From the NCBI RefSeq assembly GCF_000224145.3, contig NC_020169.2:3988957-4052956 (forward strand): a stretch of DNA of 64,000 bases. Direction: 5' to 3'. This document shows, one piece after another, positions 11,329-22,900 of this stretch. A program made the translations under genes and the position numbers. The notes under the pieces were generated by a model that had not been told where the DNA came from, ran no database searches, and worked only from the letters and a program-made list of their open reading frames with translations. The first letter of the stretch is position 1. Each line of letters begins with the position of its first letter. Origin of the DNA: Ciona intestinalis (Eukaryota > Chordata > Ascidiacea > Phlebobranchia > Cionidae).

Positions 11329-11378
11329 NNNNNNNNNNNNNNNNNNNNNNNNNNNNNNNNNNNNNNNNNNNNNNNNNN
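11329..11378. other. Assembly gap, 50 N
   Basis: Run of 50 N. Sequence after it repeats sequence found 1,246 bases earlier, so its true size is unknown and may be zero or negative. Confidence 0.99.
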
Positions 11379-11421
11379 TTTATCAAACACTGAAAATAAT
11401 TCAAGCGGTTTGCAAAATGCA

Positions 11422-11469
11422 GCGCTCGTCCCAGGCGAGAATCATACCCCTAGCCTAGACCAACGAGCC
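11422..11469 (-). pseudogene. Truncated tRNA-Pro, copy b
   Basis: Same truncated tRNA-Pro as 10176-10223, missing the T arm and most of the anticodon arm. It lies in the duplicated block right of the gap and is probably allelic to copy a. Confidence 0.85.
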
Positions 11470-11737
11470 GCGTGGTATATCACAACTCATTGCGAACCGG
11501 ATTTACAACGACTGTAGGCATCATATTTCAACCACTTGTATCTGGTTGTGTAAGTCATACGTGCATGTACTGTGTCAATACAGGTAAAAAGAGTATGTTA
11601 ATGTTTGTTTATTTTATCCTGGACTTTTTTAGTTTTTATTCTTCTGAATAAAACAAGTTAATTCGAGTAACTGTTATCAGAATAGTTGAGTTTATAAACC
11701 CGTGTGGATATTTTGTATACGAACATTCAAAAAGGGA

Positions 11738-11809
11738 GGGCTCGTCCGGGATTTGAACCCGGGACCTCTCGCACCCAAAGCGAGAATCATACCCCTAGAC
11801 CAACGAGCC
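11738..11809 (-). tRNA. tRNA-Pro (TGG), copy 5 (possible allele of copy 4)
   Basis: Intact 72-base tRNA-Pro, anticodon TGG. Its flanks match those of copy 4 for several hundred bases, so it may be the other haplotype's version and not an extra gene. Confidence 0.95.
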
Positions 11810-11960
11810 ACATGATATAGCACGAGTTCTATTTACTGTAGTTTAAATGCGCAATACAGACCCACTTGAGTTCAGCAAACAATGCTACATTTATAAACCG
11901 TCAGAAAATTGAAACGTATATATAGCACATTGGATAAGCGGCAAAGTCATATAAGTACAT

Positions 11961-13593
11961 GATATATCAGTTCATGATCGGTATAAACAAGTTCTATAAA
12001 GTTTTAAAATTACATTGAATGTTATTTTAGGGAGGAAAATTAATTTAAAAAATCAGCAAATTATTTTTTTGAGTTTACCTATAGCGTGTTGTCTATAGTA
12101 AGGTGGGGGAAGTTGGGATACTTTTTTATTTTATTTTCTCGTCCCATTTGGTATAGTAAACAAAGAACATTTGAATAATTATAAAACCGTATCCTCGTGA
12201 CTTTCATAGACCGTTGTTAATTATTTCAAACACGTTCAGGTTATTTGGACATTATGTGGCAAAGGTGTCCCATCTTTCTCCATAATGGCAAATAACTAAC
12301 ACGTTTGAGTGCATATTCCTGTAACTGTATCTACTCGATGACGTTTAGAAAGATATGGCGTGGGAAAACTGTATTTGTTTATAGTAAGCTCTATTTAGTC
12401 GTTTAAACTAATCCCATTAGTTTTAAAACAACTTTGAAAATATTTAAACCTATGCTTGGGTGGTTTGAATCACTGCCATGGCATTGATTGTAAAGTAACT
12501 ACAGCAGTTTAAATGCTTATTTATATACAAGTTTGTCACATAATATTATTTCTCCATAAAGGAGTGCCGCCTATATGTTTTGAGTTATGTGACGAAATTT
12601 GGTTTGTATAGATTACATTGTACCAACGTCTCATTCATTTAAACTAAACCATACAAGCATATTTCTAACAATAGACGGGCAACATTTTAAATTTACTAAC
12701 GCTTTAAAAACGTCTTTATAAATCCCTAACCAACAGTTCAATTCTTTAACCAGTAATATAAAGTGACGTTTTTACGAAATGCGCTTTTAAAATGTTGAGA
12801 AAACTTGCATACGACCAGTTTAACCGGAAATTATTTTAGAGATCAAAACATTTCTTTCCAGATTGTTAATTACAATCGCAGGCCATGTTTTTGATGTCGT
12901 AATGATAAGATACACGACGTCTGAGGCACGACACACAATTCCACTGAAGCGCTAATAACGAACCGTCTTGCCTCCGGCAAAAATGTGTGATTAGGACAAC
13001 GCATGCGTTTAGTTTTAACAGTAGACTTGTTAGTTTACTTACCGTGACGTATTGCCGTGACGGATGCTTTGTATCTTGATCTTCAGTTCGTGTCTAGAAA
13101 GAAGTATTTTCAGATATCAATTTTATGGTATACAGAATATGCATGTTTTAGTGCCCGTCGTTTATTTGCATATTTTGAATTAAATGATTTTAATTCCCAG
13201 CAAGAAAATATGTTGCAGTATACAAATTAGCCTTATGTTGTAGTTTAGTTTAAGAAATAATTATTTTAGAATACTATTTTTAAGGTATAATGACATATAG
13301 GGCGTCAAAACGTTATAGTAAGTTAAAAACTGCCAGAAAGGCAGATTTAGATGTAAAATATGCCTGGCATCAACTGCTAATATAGGACACAAAGTTTATT
13401 TTACATCAGCAGTTATTTTTTACATTTCGTTGTAATTTCAGGCTTTTTAAAATGAATCAAGTTCATTAGATATAGGTTACCATTATTCGAAAACGGAATC
13501 TATGTCTAACTATTATATCAAAAGTTACAATTAGGTCTATCTACCCAATTTAAACTATACACCCGCCATTTTAAGACAGAAGAAATTCAGATT
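11961..13593. other. Intergenic DNA upstream of the CUB gene
   Basis: AT-rich sequence with one palindromic MITE (12093-12286). No supported exon or RNA gene. The 3' part presumably includes the promoter and 5' untranslated region of the CUB gene. Confidence 0.5.
12093..12286 (+). mobile_element. Palindromic MITE copy, GTAGGGTGGGGG family
   Basis: Left end ATAGTAAGGTGGGGGAAG, interior TTTGGTATAGTAAACAAAGA, right end GGTGTCCCATCTTTCTCC. The right terminus is more decayed than in the 9537 copy. Confidence 0.75.
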
Positions 13594-16500
13594 ATGGCGG
13601 CTAAACTTGGAATATTCTTGCTCATAATTGGAAACATCGCTTCTATCAAAGCACAACCGACAATCACTTCCCTACTATCGCCTTCTTGTAAGTTCAACTT
13701 TTATTAACTGCATAGGATTTATACATGTACGGTAAAGTGGGGTAAGATAGATGCCGTAGTTGGAGCATCCTGTTCTGTATTTCCTAATCGTATTTAGCGA
13801 CAATTCTTGTAGCCGTAAGCATACGGTTATATGAATCTGTAAACTTTAGTTTACCATCAAATAGGACGATAAAATAAAAATGAAAATATGAAACACACTA
13901 TCTCAAAGTTTTTCAGTGTAGGATATAAAGAACTATATGTGTATTGCGTATTCATGTGTTTTCGATGTGTGTATATTACGACCGTCGTTTATATCTGTCG
14001 ATATTATAACAAATTTTCTAACTTGCTTATAAGAAGACTTTTTATATTTATATTGATGGTCATCACGTTGTGTTACTTCTAAACCAAACCTGATATTCAG
14101 GGAGTCACTGCGTCCACAATCTACACGCGATCAAAACTCGTTGGGAAGGATTCACAAGCCCCAACTTTCCCAACGGAATCACAACTCAAACGCAATGCAG
14201 TTGGATGTAAGAAACTACGCAATTGGTGACCTATTGGAATCATTAGGCTATATATACCATGTATATATTAGTATATAGAATGTCTGCATGTCAAATCCAA
14301 TGTAGCCTAAACGGTCCATGAATCAAAGCCACTCTTTTAATAAGAGTAATACAGTTGGTGTATAAAGTGTCGTAAAGGATCCAAATTATAAAATATAAAG
14401 CGCAATTTTCTTGGTAATCAAACCCACGTAAAACGTTGGAAAAATACAAAACCGGACAAGTCTCTAGACTTTTTTTATATCTCACATAAAAAGTAAACTA
14501 TATATAGTAGGTTGGGGTAAGATGGTCCATATTTTCTAGTCTTTTATACCTTCCCAATTTGTTGTAAACGAAGAATAAAAAAAAAACATAACCGTATCCT
14601 CACGAGTCTAAAAGAGCATTTTTAATTGGTAAAATACGACTCGTAAACATTGGATGCTATGTGCTAACGGTATCCATGTATTGCCTGACGGTATATATGT
14701 TTCATATACAATCAACTTTGTTTCAGAATTACAGCAAACCCGTATTACAGAGTACGTATCTCATACCACACGATGAATCTTACTGGGTCTACCAACAACT
14801 GTTACACACAATATGTGGAGATCATTGACATTACAGCAGGTTCAAGTCAGGTGAGGTTATACCGCGTATTATACCGGCGGCTATATGTATTTGAAGTCGG
14901 ATTTTATAATCTGTTTTAAGTTGTTAGGTGAAGCGTGTCGGTGTATTGAAAGTATGTATTATATGTAAGCGATGTATACTGTAGTTTATTGCTATCCAAT
15001 GTTTACAATTCTCGGGCCCTTTTAAAAGAAAATGAATGAGTTGTTTTACTTTGCCTTTTTATCGACACGTTTTGGGACTTCAATATATATTGTTGCGGCC
15101 AAATACCAGAAGTAAAAAATGTATATTTGTACTTCCCCAATTCTAGATTTTAATTTTTTCCATATTTAAAAAACAAAATTTACAAAGAAATAGTCAAACA
15201 CTAAAATTTCGAAACGTTTAAGCGCTTTAGGAAGAGCACCAAAATTGTTCCCACTGCTGGTTAACGCTAATACTTTGCGATTTTTAAACATTACAACCTT
15301 CTATTTTCACCAACAGGGTAAGGAATGTGGTGCAAGACGCCCCCGGGATTACGTATCACAAGGTATGTTGTTGTACAGCAAATATTGTTCCACTTGCTGT
15401 CGTATACCTATAGTTTGCTGTGTGAAGGTATAAGGGTTGGGAAAGATGGGACACCTAAACATTTTATTTTCTCGTTCTAATTGGTAGTGAACAAAGAATA
15501 TTCAAGAAATTTTAAAATCGTATTCTCACGACTATCATGATTGTTGGTAATTGTTTAAAACACCATCAGGACATTTGGATATTACGAGCTGAAAGTGTCC
15601 TATCTTCCCCCACAGTACTCTTTATAAGTTGTTTTGGCCACATTTAAGCCTAAACGTATCATGTATATAAATGCGAAGCGGCAAAAATTTAGACAAATGT
15701 GTTCAATGATGTGATTACTAATTGGGAGCATAGGCTATTGGTTACGCATTACTTGTACGTCGTTACCTCTGCATCAGGTTATGGGCTAAAACTAAGTACG
15801 TTTATTGCAACACAGGTACAAAGCTTCGGATTGATCTAAAAGCAGACACTGCCGCAACAAACCATAAAGGTTTCTCGATTAAATACATTGCTACGAGGGA
15901 CAGACCTGGCTTTAAGAGTAAGTAAATATACAAGTCTATGTTTAACCAGAATCGAACTCTGGTTTGTTTATAAATGATCATGACCAAAAATTGTACCGAA
16001 GACGATATACAAGATTAAACAGACATTCCCGAAATTATAATCACCAACAAACTTACATATGTGGTAACTTAAATGTAAAGTGTCACGAAGAGTATAAAGC
16101 AGAGCACCGCGTTATAACGACTTTCGCTGCCCAACCACGCGAGAATAAAAACAAGTTACAAAATACACACATTCAAAACAGCTCGGCCTAAGTTCAACTT
16201 ACCTCGTCCTGCTCGTCGCGGTCGCCCAGGGGGTGCCGGTTCAGCTCCCAGTGCAGGTGGTGGTGCTGCTTCCGCTGGTGGAAGGGTCAACTTGAATCAA
16301 TTGCAAAATCGACGAAGGGGAAACCAGGGGTAAGGTCCTTTTACTTCAACATATAAACAGTAAGGACATTGCTATACGTAAACATGCGGATCACTTTTAT
16401 AAAGATCAGATGCTACTTCTATATAGATATATAGATTCTTTAACATTCATATCCAGCAGTAATCGATTATTTTCATAAATATTCAACAAGAAAATTGACA

Positions 16501-19401
16501 AAAAAGGTTGCAGAATGCGTTTGTAAATAACAAAAACTGTCTACATATAGAAAGAGAGTGTACATACTGCCTATTCTACCATTTCACCTATCTGTATTCC
16601 ATTATTATTCTACATTAATACGCACATGTACAAATATACTAGCAAGGTATGGAACAATACATAAATGGCCACAGAACTAAGTGATAGAAGACTACAAAAA
16701 TAGCAAGAAAGTACAACCTAAAGTAAACCAACAACCACAAATTTCAAACCTAAATTTCCTTGATCACAAACAGCGTGCAAGTCACTGAAAAACTGACATC
16801 AAACACTTCCTCCTATCTTATCAGTATACAAGATTTTGTAGCCTTGCTGACTATTTCTCCCGCTTGGTTTGCTGTAAGCGTTTACATCTACCACGACTAA
16901 ATGTATTGAAGGCAAAACACGGGAATGTAATTCCACTCAACAAGTGTAACTCGCCGCAAATAATCGAAGTCAACGACGCCAATTTGAATTACAGCACTCA
17001 GTCATGCAAAGAAAGTCGTTTCTAGGCTTTACTATAATATTACAAACGTTCTAACTGTGTTATGAGTAAGTTGTATGATAATACTGTTAGCAGGGACTAT
17101 GTGTTTCGATTTTATCTTTTTATCAAAAACTAATATCGAGATCTCATAAAATCAAGTCCAACTGGGTAAGCTACCAACTTTAATGACATGACATAAATTT
17201 ATTTATCTTTTTCCACAATTTACCGAAGATCATATTAAATAAAAACATCAAAGATTCGGGAATTCGCAAATTACAGCTCATAAAACAAGTGAAATAAGTT
17301 TTTATTTATATCTTATTTTGTAAAACAGCTATTTGGGCATTTATTTGTTTGACAGTTGTTATATACTTGGCAGCAACAGTATACTGTTTATATCTTATAC
17401 CATAGTCTGATGGTCACCATATACATTTAGACGCCCTAACGCAAGACGACCAACAGCAGCGGCAGGAGCAGCTGGAGCGGGTGCTGCACGCGTTGTATCA
17501 GCAGGCGCCCCAGCGGGGGCATCGGGATCAAGAGTTGCACCAGGCTCCCCAGCAGCTCCAGCAGCAGCAGCCGCTCCAACGAGGAGCTCACTGTTTCGCC
17601 CAGTTATCCGACGGCGCCTTCCCGCGGCCGCTGCTCCAATCCAAAACCATCCTTCAGTTCATCAAAATATTGGTGAGAATTTATTTTCAAATTTCCTAAA
17701 CGAATTTCACCAAGTTTACTTTTATGTTTTTAATATTAATAACACTCCTTTAGAGTATATTAATAACAAATTAATAAAAAAAAAGTTGGGAACATACGGC
17801 TTTATAATAATGTTAATAATGGGCCATTTATTACCATTAACCTTCTATATATTGGAAAAACTTATTGGAACTTGTGAAACGTGTAGTTAATGGTATGTTA
17901 TATATATATCTGTAGTTTGAATTACTTCATGCCAAGACCTACTCAAATACTTTCAAAGTAGAAATCAGTGTATGGGTTTTGAGTTATTTCAATAAATTGA
18001 CGATTTTATCTAAAGAAGTTACCCACAGCTCAAGTGCGAATAGCCAACGGCTATACATGAAGGCTCAGATAGCATTTAACTGGAATTATAAAAGTACATT
18101 TTATATGAGATACAATACGCAAATGTCACAGAGAAAAAAAAAACGCATAAAAACATATTTTTATTTTCCATTTGAAGATTTTTTCTAAACCATTATTTTT
18201 ATTTTAGTAATTGCCCTACCGGAAGAAAAAGAAAAGAAACCCGAATTAAACTTACCACTGATTCTTGGTATCGCTGGTGGGGGGCTCCTATTTCTGATTT
18301 TACTTGCTGTCTTGGTTAAAATGTAAGAACCTCCATCACTGTTTATTAAGTTAAGCTTTATATGATAAACTGTTACTTTTGTGGTGGGTCACTTTTTCAT
18401 TTTATTTTCTAGTCTCATTTGGTAGGTAAAAAATTTACGAATTATAAAACCCTCTCCTCGCAACTTACATAGACCGTTGTTAAATGTTTAATATACGATT
18501 AGGAATTTTTATCCTATGTGCTAAGGTGTCCCGTCTTTCCCAACCCAACTATATTCATTATGACATAGTTGCCTTCACTTTATCTTACTTATACAGATTT
18601 TTGTGTAAAAAAGACAAGAAAAAAGAAGCAGCAGTAAAATCGGCGTCCCAAGCCAACGCATTGGCCATTATGAATATAAACGTAAGTATAGTTAAACGAA
18701 ATGTAACTTATTTATCTCCGCGTGCCGGTGCAACGCGACAGTCGCTATAACCCTGGTGTTCATTTCAAACTACTATAGCGTTTTGCTTACGGTTACCACA
18801 TATGTAACTATGTGGGCTTTACTTTTTGTTGCATACAACATTTTAATTCCATTTCATCCTGTAACCCATAAATCCTTTAATGCAACAGAACAACCCAATA
18901 CAACGGCGGCAGAACTTGCCGAAAGCAGCACCTGTCATACCTACAGTGACTGAGACCGTGAAACAACCGTACAAGCAACCTTTGCAACCTATGTATGGTA
19001 ATCTACCGCTTACGGGAGGCAAGCTCAGCAGCCAGGAGCGTCGGGAAATGATGATGTACAATCCCGAACCATTTCCCCCAACGAGACGTTCCTTAAGCGG
19101 TGTCGGAAGCGGGGAAGTCGCTCGTTTAGAAAATCGCTTTCAGAGCTTACCGCAATCGCAAACCCCAATTTTTGATGACGAAACGACGATGGCCGATGAC
19201 GAAACAACAATTGCTGATGACACCACAATTGCCGATGACGTCACAATTGCTGATGACGCCACGATCCCCGATGACGGCTACGGAACAGGGAGACTGGAAT
19301 CTTCCGGAAGGTCGGGGAGACAAAAGAAAAAGAAACTACCGACTTTAAAAAGGAAAGTTACTCAGTGGGAAAAAGAGCAAATGCGGAAAAGAAAATATTG
19401 A
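13594..19401 (+). CDS. Signal peptide-CUB-linker-TM protein with acidic repeat tail
   Basis: Ten exons: 13594-13687, 14101-14206, 14727-14850, 15317-15362, 15816-15917, 16182-16329, 17431-17672, 18208-18322, 18597-18681 and 18889-19401. All phases agree, giving 524 residues. Residues 1-21 are a hydrophobic signal peptide. Residues about 35-150 form a CUB domain: GFTSPNFPNG, QCSWII, four cysteines in canonical CUB order, and closing HKGFSIKYIA. Residues about 158-287 are Ala/Gly/Pro/Arg-rich and presumably disordered. Residues about 302-324 are one TM helix (LILGIAGGGLLFLILLAVLV) followed by a basic stop-transfer stretch. The 200-residue cytoplasmic tail contains five TIADD-type repeats (450-483) and a Lys/Arg-rich end. 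I see no enzymatic domain and do not recognise an ortholog. Topology predicts a type I surface protein; ligand and role are unknown. ATTAAA at 19470-19475 may be its poly(A) signal. MITE copies lie in several introns. Confidence 0.85.
13732..13895. mobile_element. Decayed palindromic MITE in CUB-gene intron 1
   Basis: Starts GGTAAAGTGGGGTAAGATAG. The interior matches the family only weakly and partly in reverse (TTAGTTTACCATCAAATAGG near the end), so it looks old or rearranged. Confidence 0.5.
14500..14699 (+). mobile_element. Palindromic MITE in CUB-gene intron 2
   Basis: Begins TATATAGTAGGTTGGGGTAA, has the interior block AAACATAACCGTATCCTCAC, and ends near TATCCATGTATTGCCTGACG. Decayed right end. 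Confidence 0.6.
15427..15620 (+). mobile_element. Palindromic MITE in CUB-gene intron 4
   Basis: Left end AAGGGTTGGGAAAGATGGGA, interior TTCTAATTGGTAGTGAACAA, right end TGTCCTATCTTCCCCCACAG. Family features are clear, with substitutions in both ends. Confidence 0.75.
18371..18553 (+). mobile_element. Palindromic MITE in CUB-gene intron 8
   Basis: Interior TCTAGTCTCATTTGGTAGGT and right end GTGTCCCGTCTTTCCCAACC match the family. The left terminus is badly eroded. Confidence 0.65.
19174..19275 (+). repeat. Coding tandem repeat, TIADD units
   Basis: Within the last exon of the CUB gene. Five units of 21, 21, 18, 18 and 18 bases each begin GATGAC and encode DDETTMA, DDETTIA, DDTTIA, DDVTIA and DDATIP, followed by a final DDG. 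Unit lengths are multiples of three, so copy number can change without shifting frame. Confidence 0.9.
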
Positions 19402-19990
19402 AGTCTTTTGTTTCCTTAAATTTCATCCTGTTTTACGTAATACCGTACAATTTAATCCTGATAAAGTAAATTAAAGTTTTGCGGATGGTTGTATAATAAT
19501 CATCGTAAACAAGTTTTGTTCTCAAATTGGATTGGCTTATTAATGCACAAAGCTGCTGTTTGAAATATTCAGAACCAATTAACGAGCCCATGTATGGTAC
19601 ATAGGCGTCGCGATACAGAATATTGTGGATAAGGAATAAAGCTAAAACCCCAACTTTTGTGTTGACATCTTAACCTAAACAAAACGGTTAGTTTTTTCCA
19701 GTCACGTTTCGCTATTATGACGCAATAATACAACATAAGTAGGTGCTCAATTGTATTGGCGAAACCACAACAAATAAATTGTGACGTAAGAAAGCAGTAA
19801 AAATAGAATATATAACGCGTCGTGTCGTTGCACAACAATAACCTTCTCGCTTAAATCGAACCGTTCGCCCCTCGTCGCGAACGCCGCGATTAATCTTCGT
19901 TGCTACGTCATCGTGTACACCGCTTTGACCGAAATCTGGACCGCGATTTTTAGCCGCTAGATGACACCAAGGAGCTCATACTTCGTCGTC
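19402..19990. other. Convergent intergenic region, CUB gene / TBL1
   Basis: Contains the 3' untranslated regions of both genes, including ATTAAA at 19470-19475 for the CUB gene. The stretch 19850-19990 is unusually GC- and CpG-rich for this window but shows no supported frame; it lies just past the TBL1 stop codon. Confidence 0.5.
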
Positions 19991-22900
19991 TCACTTGCGA
20001 AGATCAAGCACGCAGACCTGAAAAGCAAACGATGACGTATGCATTCCAGAAACTCTGCAGTTATAGCCTCGTGTTCCTTATACGGCGACATAAGAATAAC
20101 GCCACCAAAATAACATGCACTTTATCAGATAGGTATTTCCTATTTTCAAATGCCATGGTGTCAACATTGGTCTAAGCTTAAACATAGTATTTCTGATTCT
20201 TATTAACTTTATCAAAAACCTGAACTCCCAAAAATATTTTTCTAAATGTGTTACGTTCATTCCATTGTTCTGTTATAGGCCACAAAACCTCATCAACTTT
20301 TATTAAATTTAACACCCAATTCACACACAATGGGAGGCGGTTATAAAATAATTTAATTTAACTTGTTTGTCTAGTGCAAGGAAAGATTTTTACAAAGAAT
20401 GTTTTACTGGGAACATTTTTATTTAAAAAAATTTGACCACACACCAAGAATTTATTGAAAAAAAAAAACTTTAGAGTTTTTTTTTAGAGTTTGAGCAATG
20501 GGTATATGCATACATATAGTATAGTGCCTATGATTTAGTTGCCTGCATGCACACAAATAATTAAGTCTGTATTATATGATTTATTGCTGATTAGACCATT
20601 TTGCAACAAAAATGTATTGAAATATGTGTGTTGGGCTTAGTGGTGTTTTTTATATATATTACTGTAGTACATTACATTTTAAAAGGATGAGGTCCTACAG
20701 CGTGGCACGCCAGGGTCCAATTACCTCAATAATACATGCTTCAATGGTTGCAGTGTCATAGACTCATTTATAAATAAACTTGTTTTGTAAGATATGTTTT
20801 GCCACTGCCAGTGATTTTGTATGCTATACTGTGTATGTGCTTCATTGAAAAGTCAGAATAATTTTTAGTTTTAAAAGTTTCAAAGTGTATGCGTGACCAA
20901 AGCAACAACTTTTTGTTATGTGTGATGTTATATGGTATTGGTCATATTATTTATGCACTGTTTTAGTAGTTGTCATAAATTATAAGCTTTCAATGGTAAA
21001 AGTTTGTTGTATGTGATGTTATTTTGTATTTGTCATATTATATTTTATATATGAGCTAATTTTGTAGTTGTAGTATAAGCTTTCAATGGTAAAAAAACTG
21101 TTTTGCGCAATGTTATTCGGTAGTTGTCAATTGTCATATTATGCTTTCAATGCGATCACTTTTTAAAAATAAAGATAAACAATCTTACCGTTCCATCTGA
21201 TGCGCTTGCACCAACTTTGTTTCCACTTGAATTCCAACAAACTTCAAATATTCCACCCGTCCCCTCGTAACTATGGACCAACCTTCCCGTCTAAATAAAT
21301 ATCAATACGATGTTAAGTAAGTCATTACAGCCATCAATATTTATAGGCAGGATTACTGGGAAAAGGTCAACTCTTTGGGAAAATACAGAACCGTGAAAGA
21401 ACGCGGCTATAAATAGAAAGATTGATAATACTCCACAGATGTAAAATGATTTTATCTTAATTAAAAAAAAATTAAAACTGTCTGGATTTAATTTGTAACA
21501 AAATCTAATTCAGGTGTAACTCTTCACAAGACCCCTTAAAATTAAGGTTGGTGAGCTTTTATGTAAAGAACGGAGCCATTGTTTTATTTGTTGACACTTA
21601 AATGGTTTATTACTTAATAGGTTTATCTGTGACTTAAGAGTGTTATTCAAAACAGATTTCCGTGAAAAACAACTCAAATTTGACAAATAGATTTGTCATT
21701 ATAGTTTGAAGTGTTACTAAAAGTAAATTTGTCTGTTCACTCAAAAACAGAGCATGAATCATTAAAAACATTACGGGTCCTGGAAAATTACCTGCGTACT
21801 CCAAATGTGGACGCATTTATCGAATGAACCGCTCGCAAGTAGTCTGCCGTCCGGGCTAAAAGCTACTGAATACACAGGCTCATGGTGTTTGGTTAAGGTG
21901 TGGAGACAAGCACCTTTCTCCAGCTCCCATAGTCGCACAGTTGAATCAAATGAGGCACTGCGTGTGTGTGTGTGTGAGTTGTTAAGTTACACAAAGGAAT
22001 TTATTTCAACCGTAACATTATTGTGGTCAAATAACAGCCTTCATACAAAGGTAACGAAATCAAATCTTTTAGTATAACTTATTGTACGTGAGAAGAAACA
22101 AGGCAAACTAAACATTTTGTAAACGGGTAAACAGACCTGTATATTTATTTTANGTTTTACTTAACATTTCTTTACAAACATTTATTATTTTGTCCAAACC
22201 AAAAAAAACATTTCAACTTTTTTTGCTAAAACACTTCTGACCATACAGTGAGAATTTAATCACGTTTAATTTAGTTGTAAAAAATACATTTAGTTGCATT
22301 TATAGATAGAAAAACATTAACAAGTCTTTACCTTGCTAGCATTAAATTTTGGTTTGGATTGTTAGAGCCTGGACCAGCAGGACTCCATTTTATGGTGTAG
22401 ATCTCCTTGCTGTGCGCTCGCAAGTCATGCACGAAGTTGTCTTGGTTCATTGACCATACCTAGAATTAATGGTTGAGTTAACTTGTGTGAGTATGGGGGA
22501 TAGTCTGTGTTGTGGCTGAGTGGTTAGGCACTTGCATTGTAATTGAAGGTTCAATGCTCGATACTGATACCAATACAGGTGTATCGTGTGTGTGTGTGTC
22601 CTTGGGCAAGACTGTTATCGGAAATTGCTCCAACCCAGTGGCTGTCAATGCATTTTCATTCAAACTAATGTATACTTGGTTTGAGACATACTATGTTAGT
22701 GATATTATTACTGATAAGCATATGTGTCCTTAGGTGGGACAATAATAGATATTACTCCAACTTAGTTGATGGGTTGTAGCACCCTGGGTGTTAGGGCAAT
22801 AAGTAAACTCAATTTCAGGTCCCATGGCATGCCACTGTGTAGGACCTCACCCACATAGAATAGAATTTGTGTTGTAATGTCAAAATACCTTTAAAGTCAT

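Larger units (their letters stand above)
11379..11960. repeat. Duplicated block B (right of gap)
   Basis: Partner of the block at 10133-10715. It repeats the truncated tRNA-Pro (11422-11469) and one intact tRNA-Pro (11738-11809), then diverges near 11915-11965 by substitutions and small indels. Unlike block A it is not followed by the interrupted open frame. Confidence 0.85.

Noticed and set aside
17481..17699. Gln/His-rich frame (QQAPQRGHRDQ...) over the 17431 exon
   Set aside because: It is a shadow in the wrong frame. The phases of both flanking introns require the Ala/Pro/Arg-rich reading.
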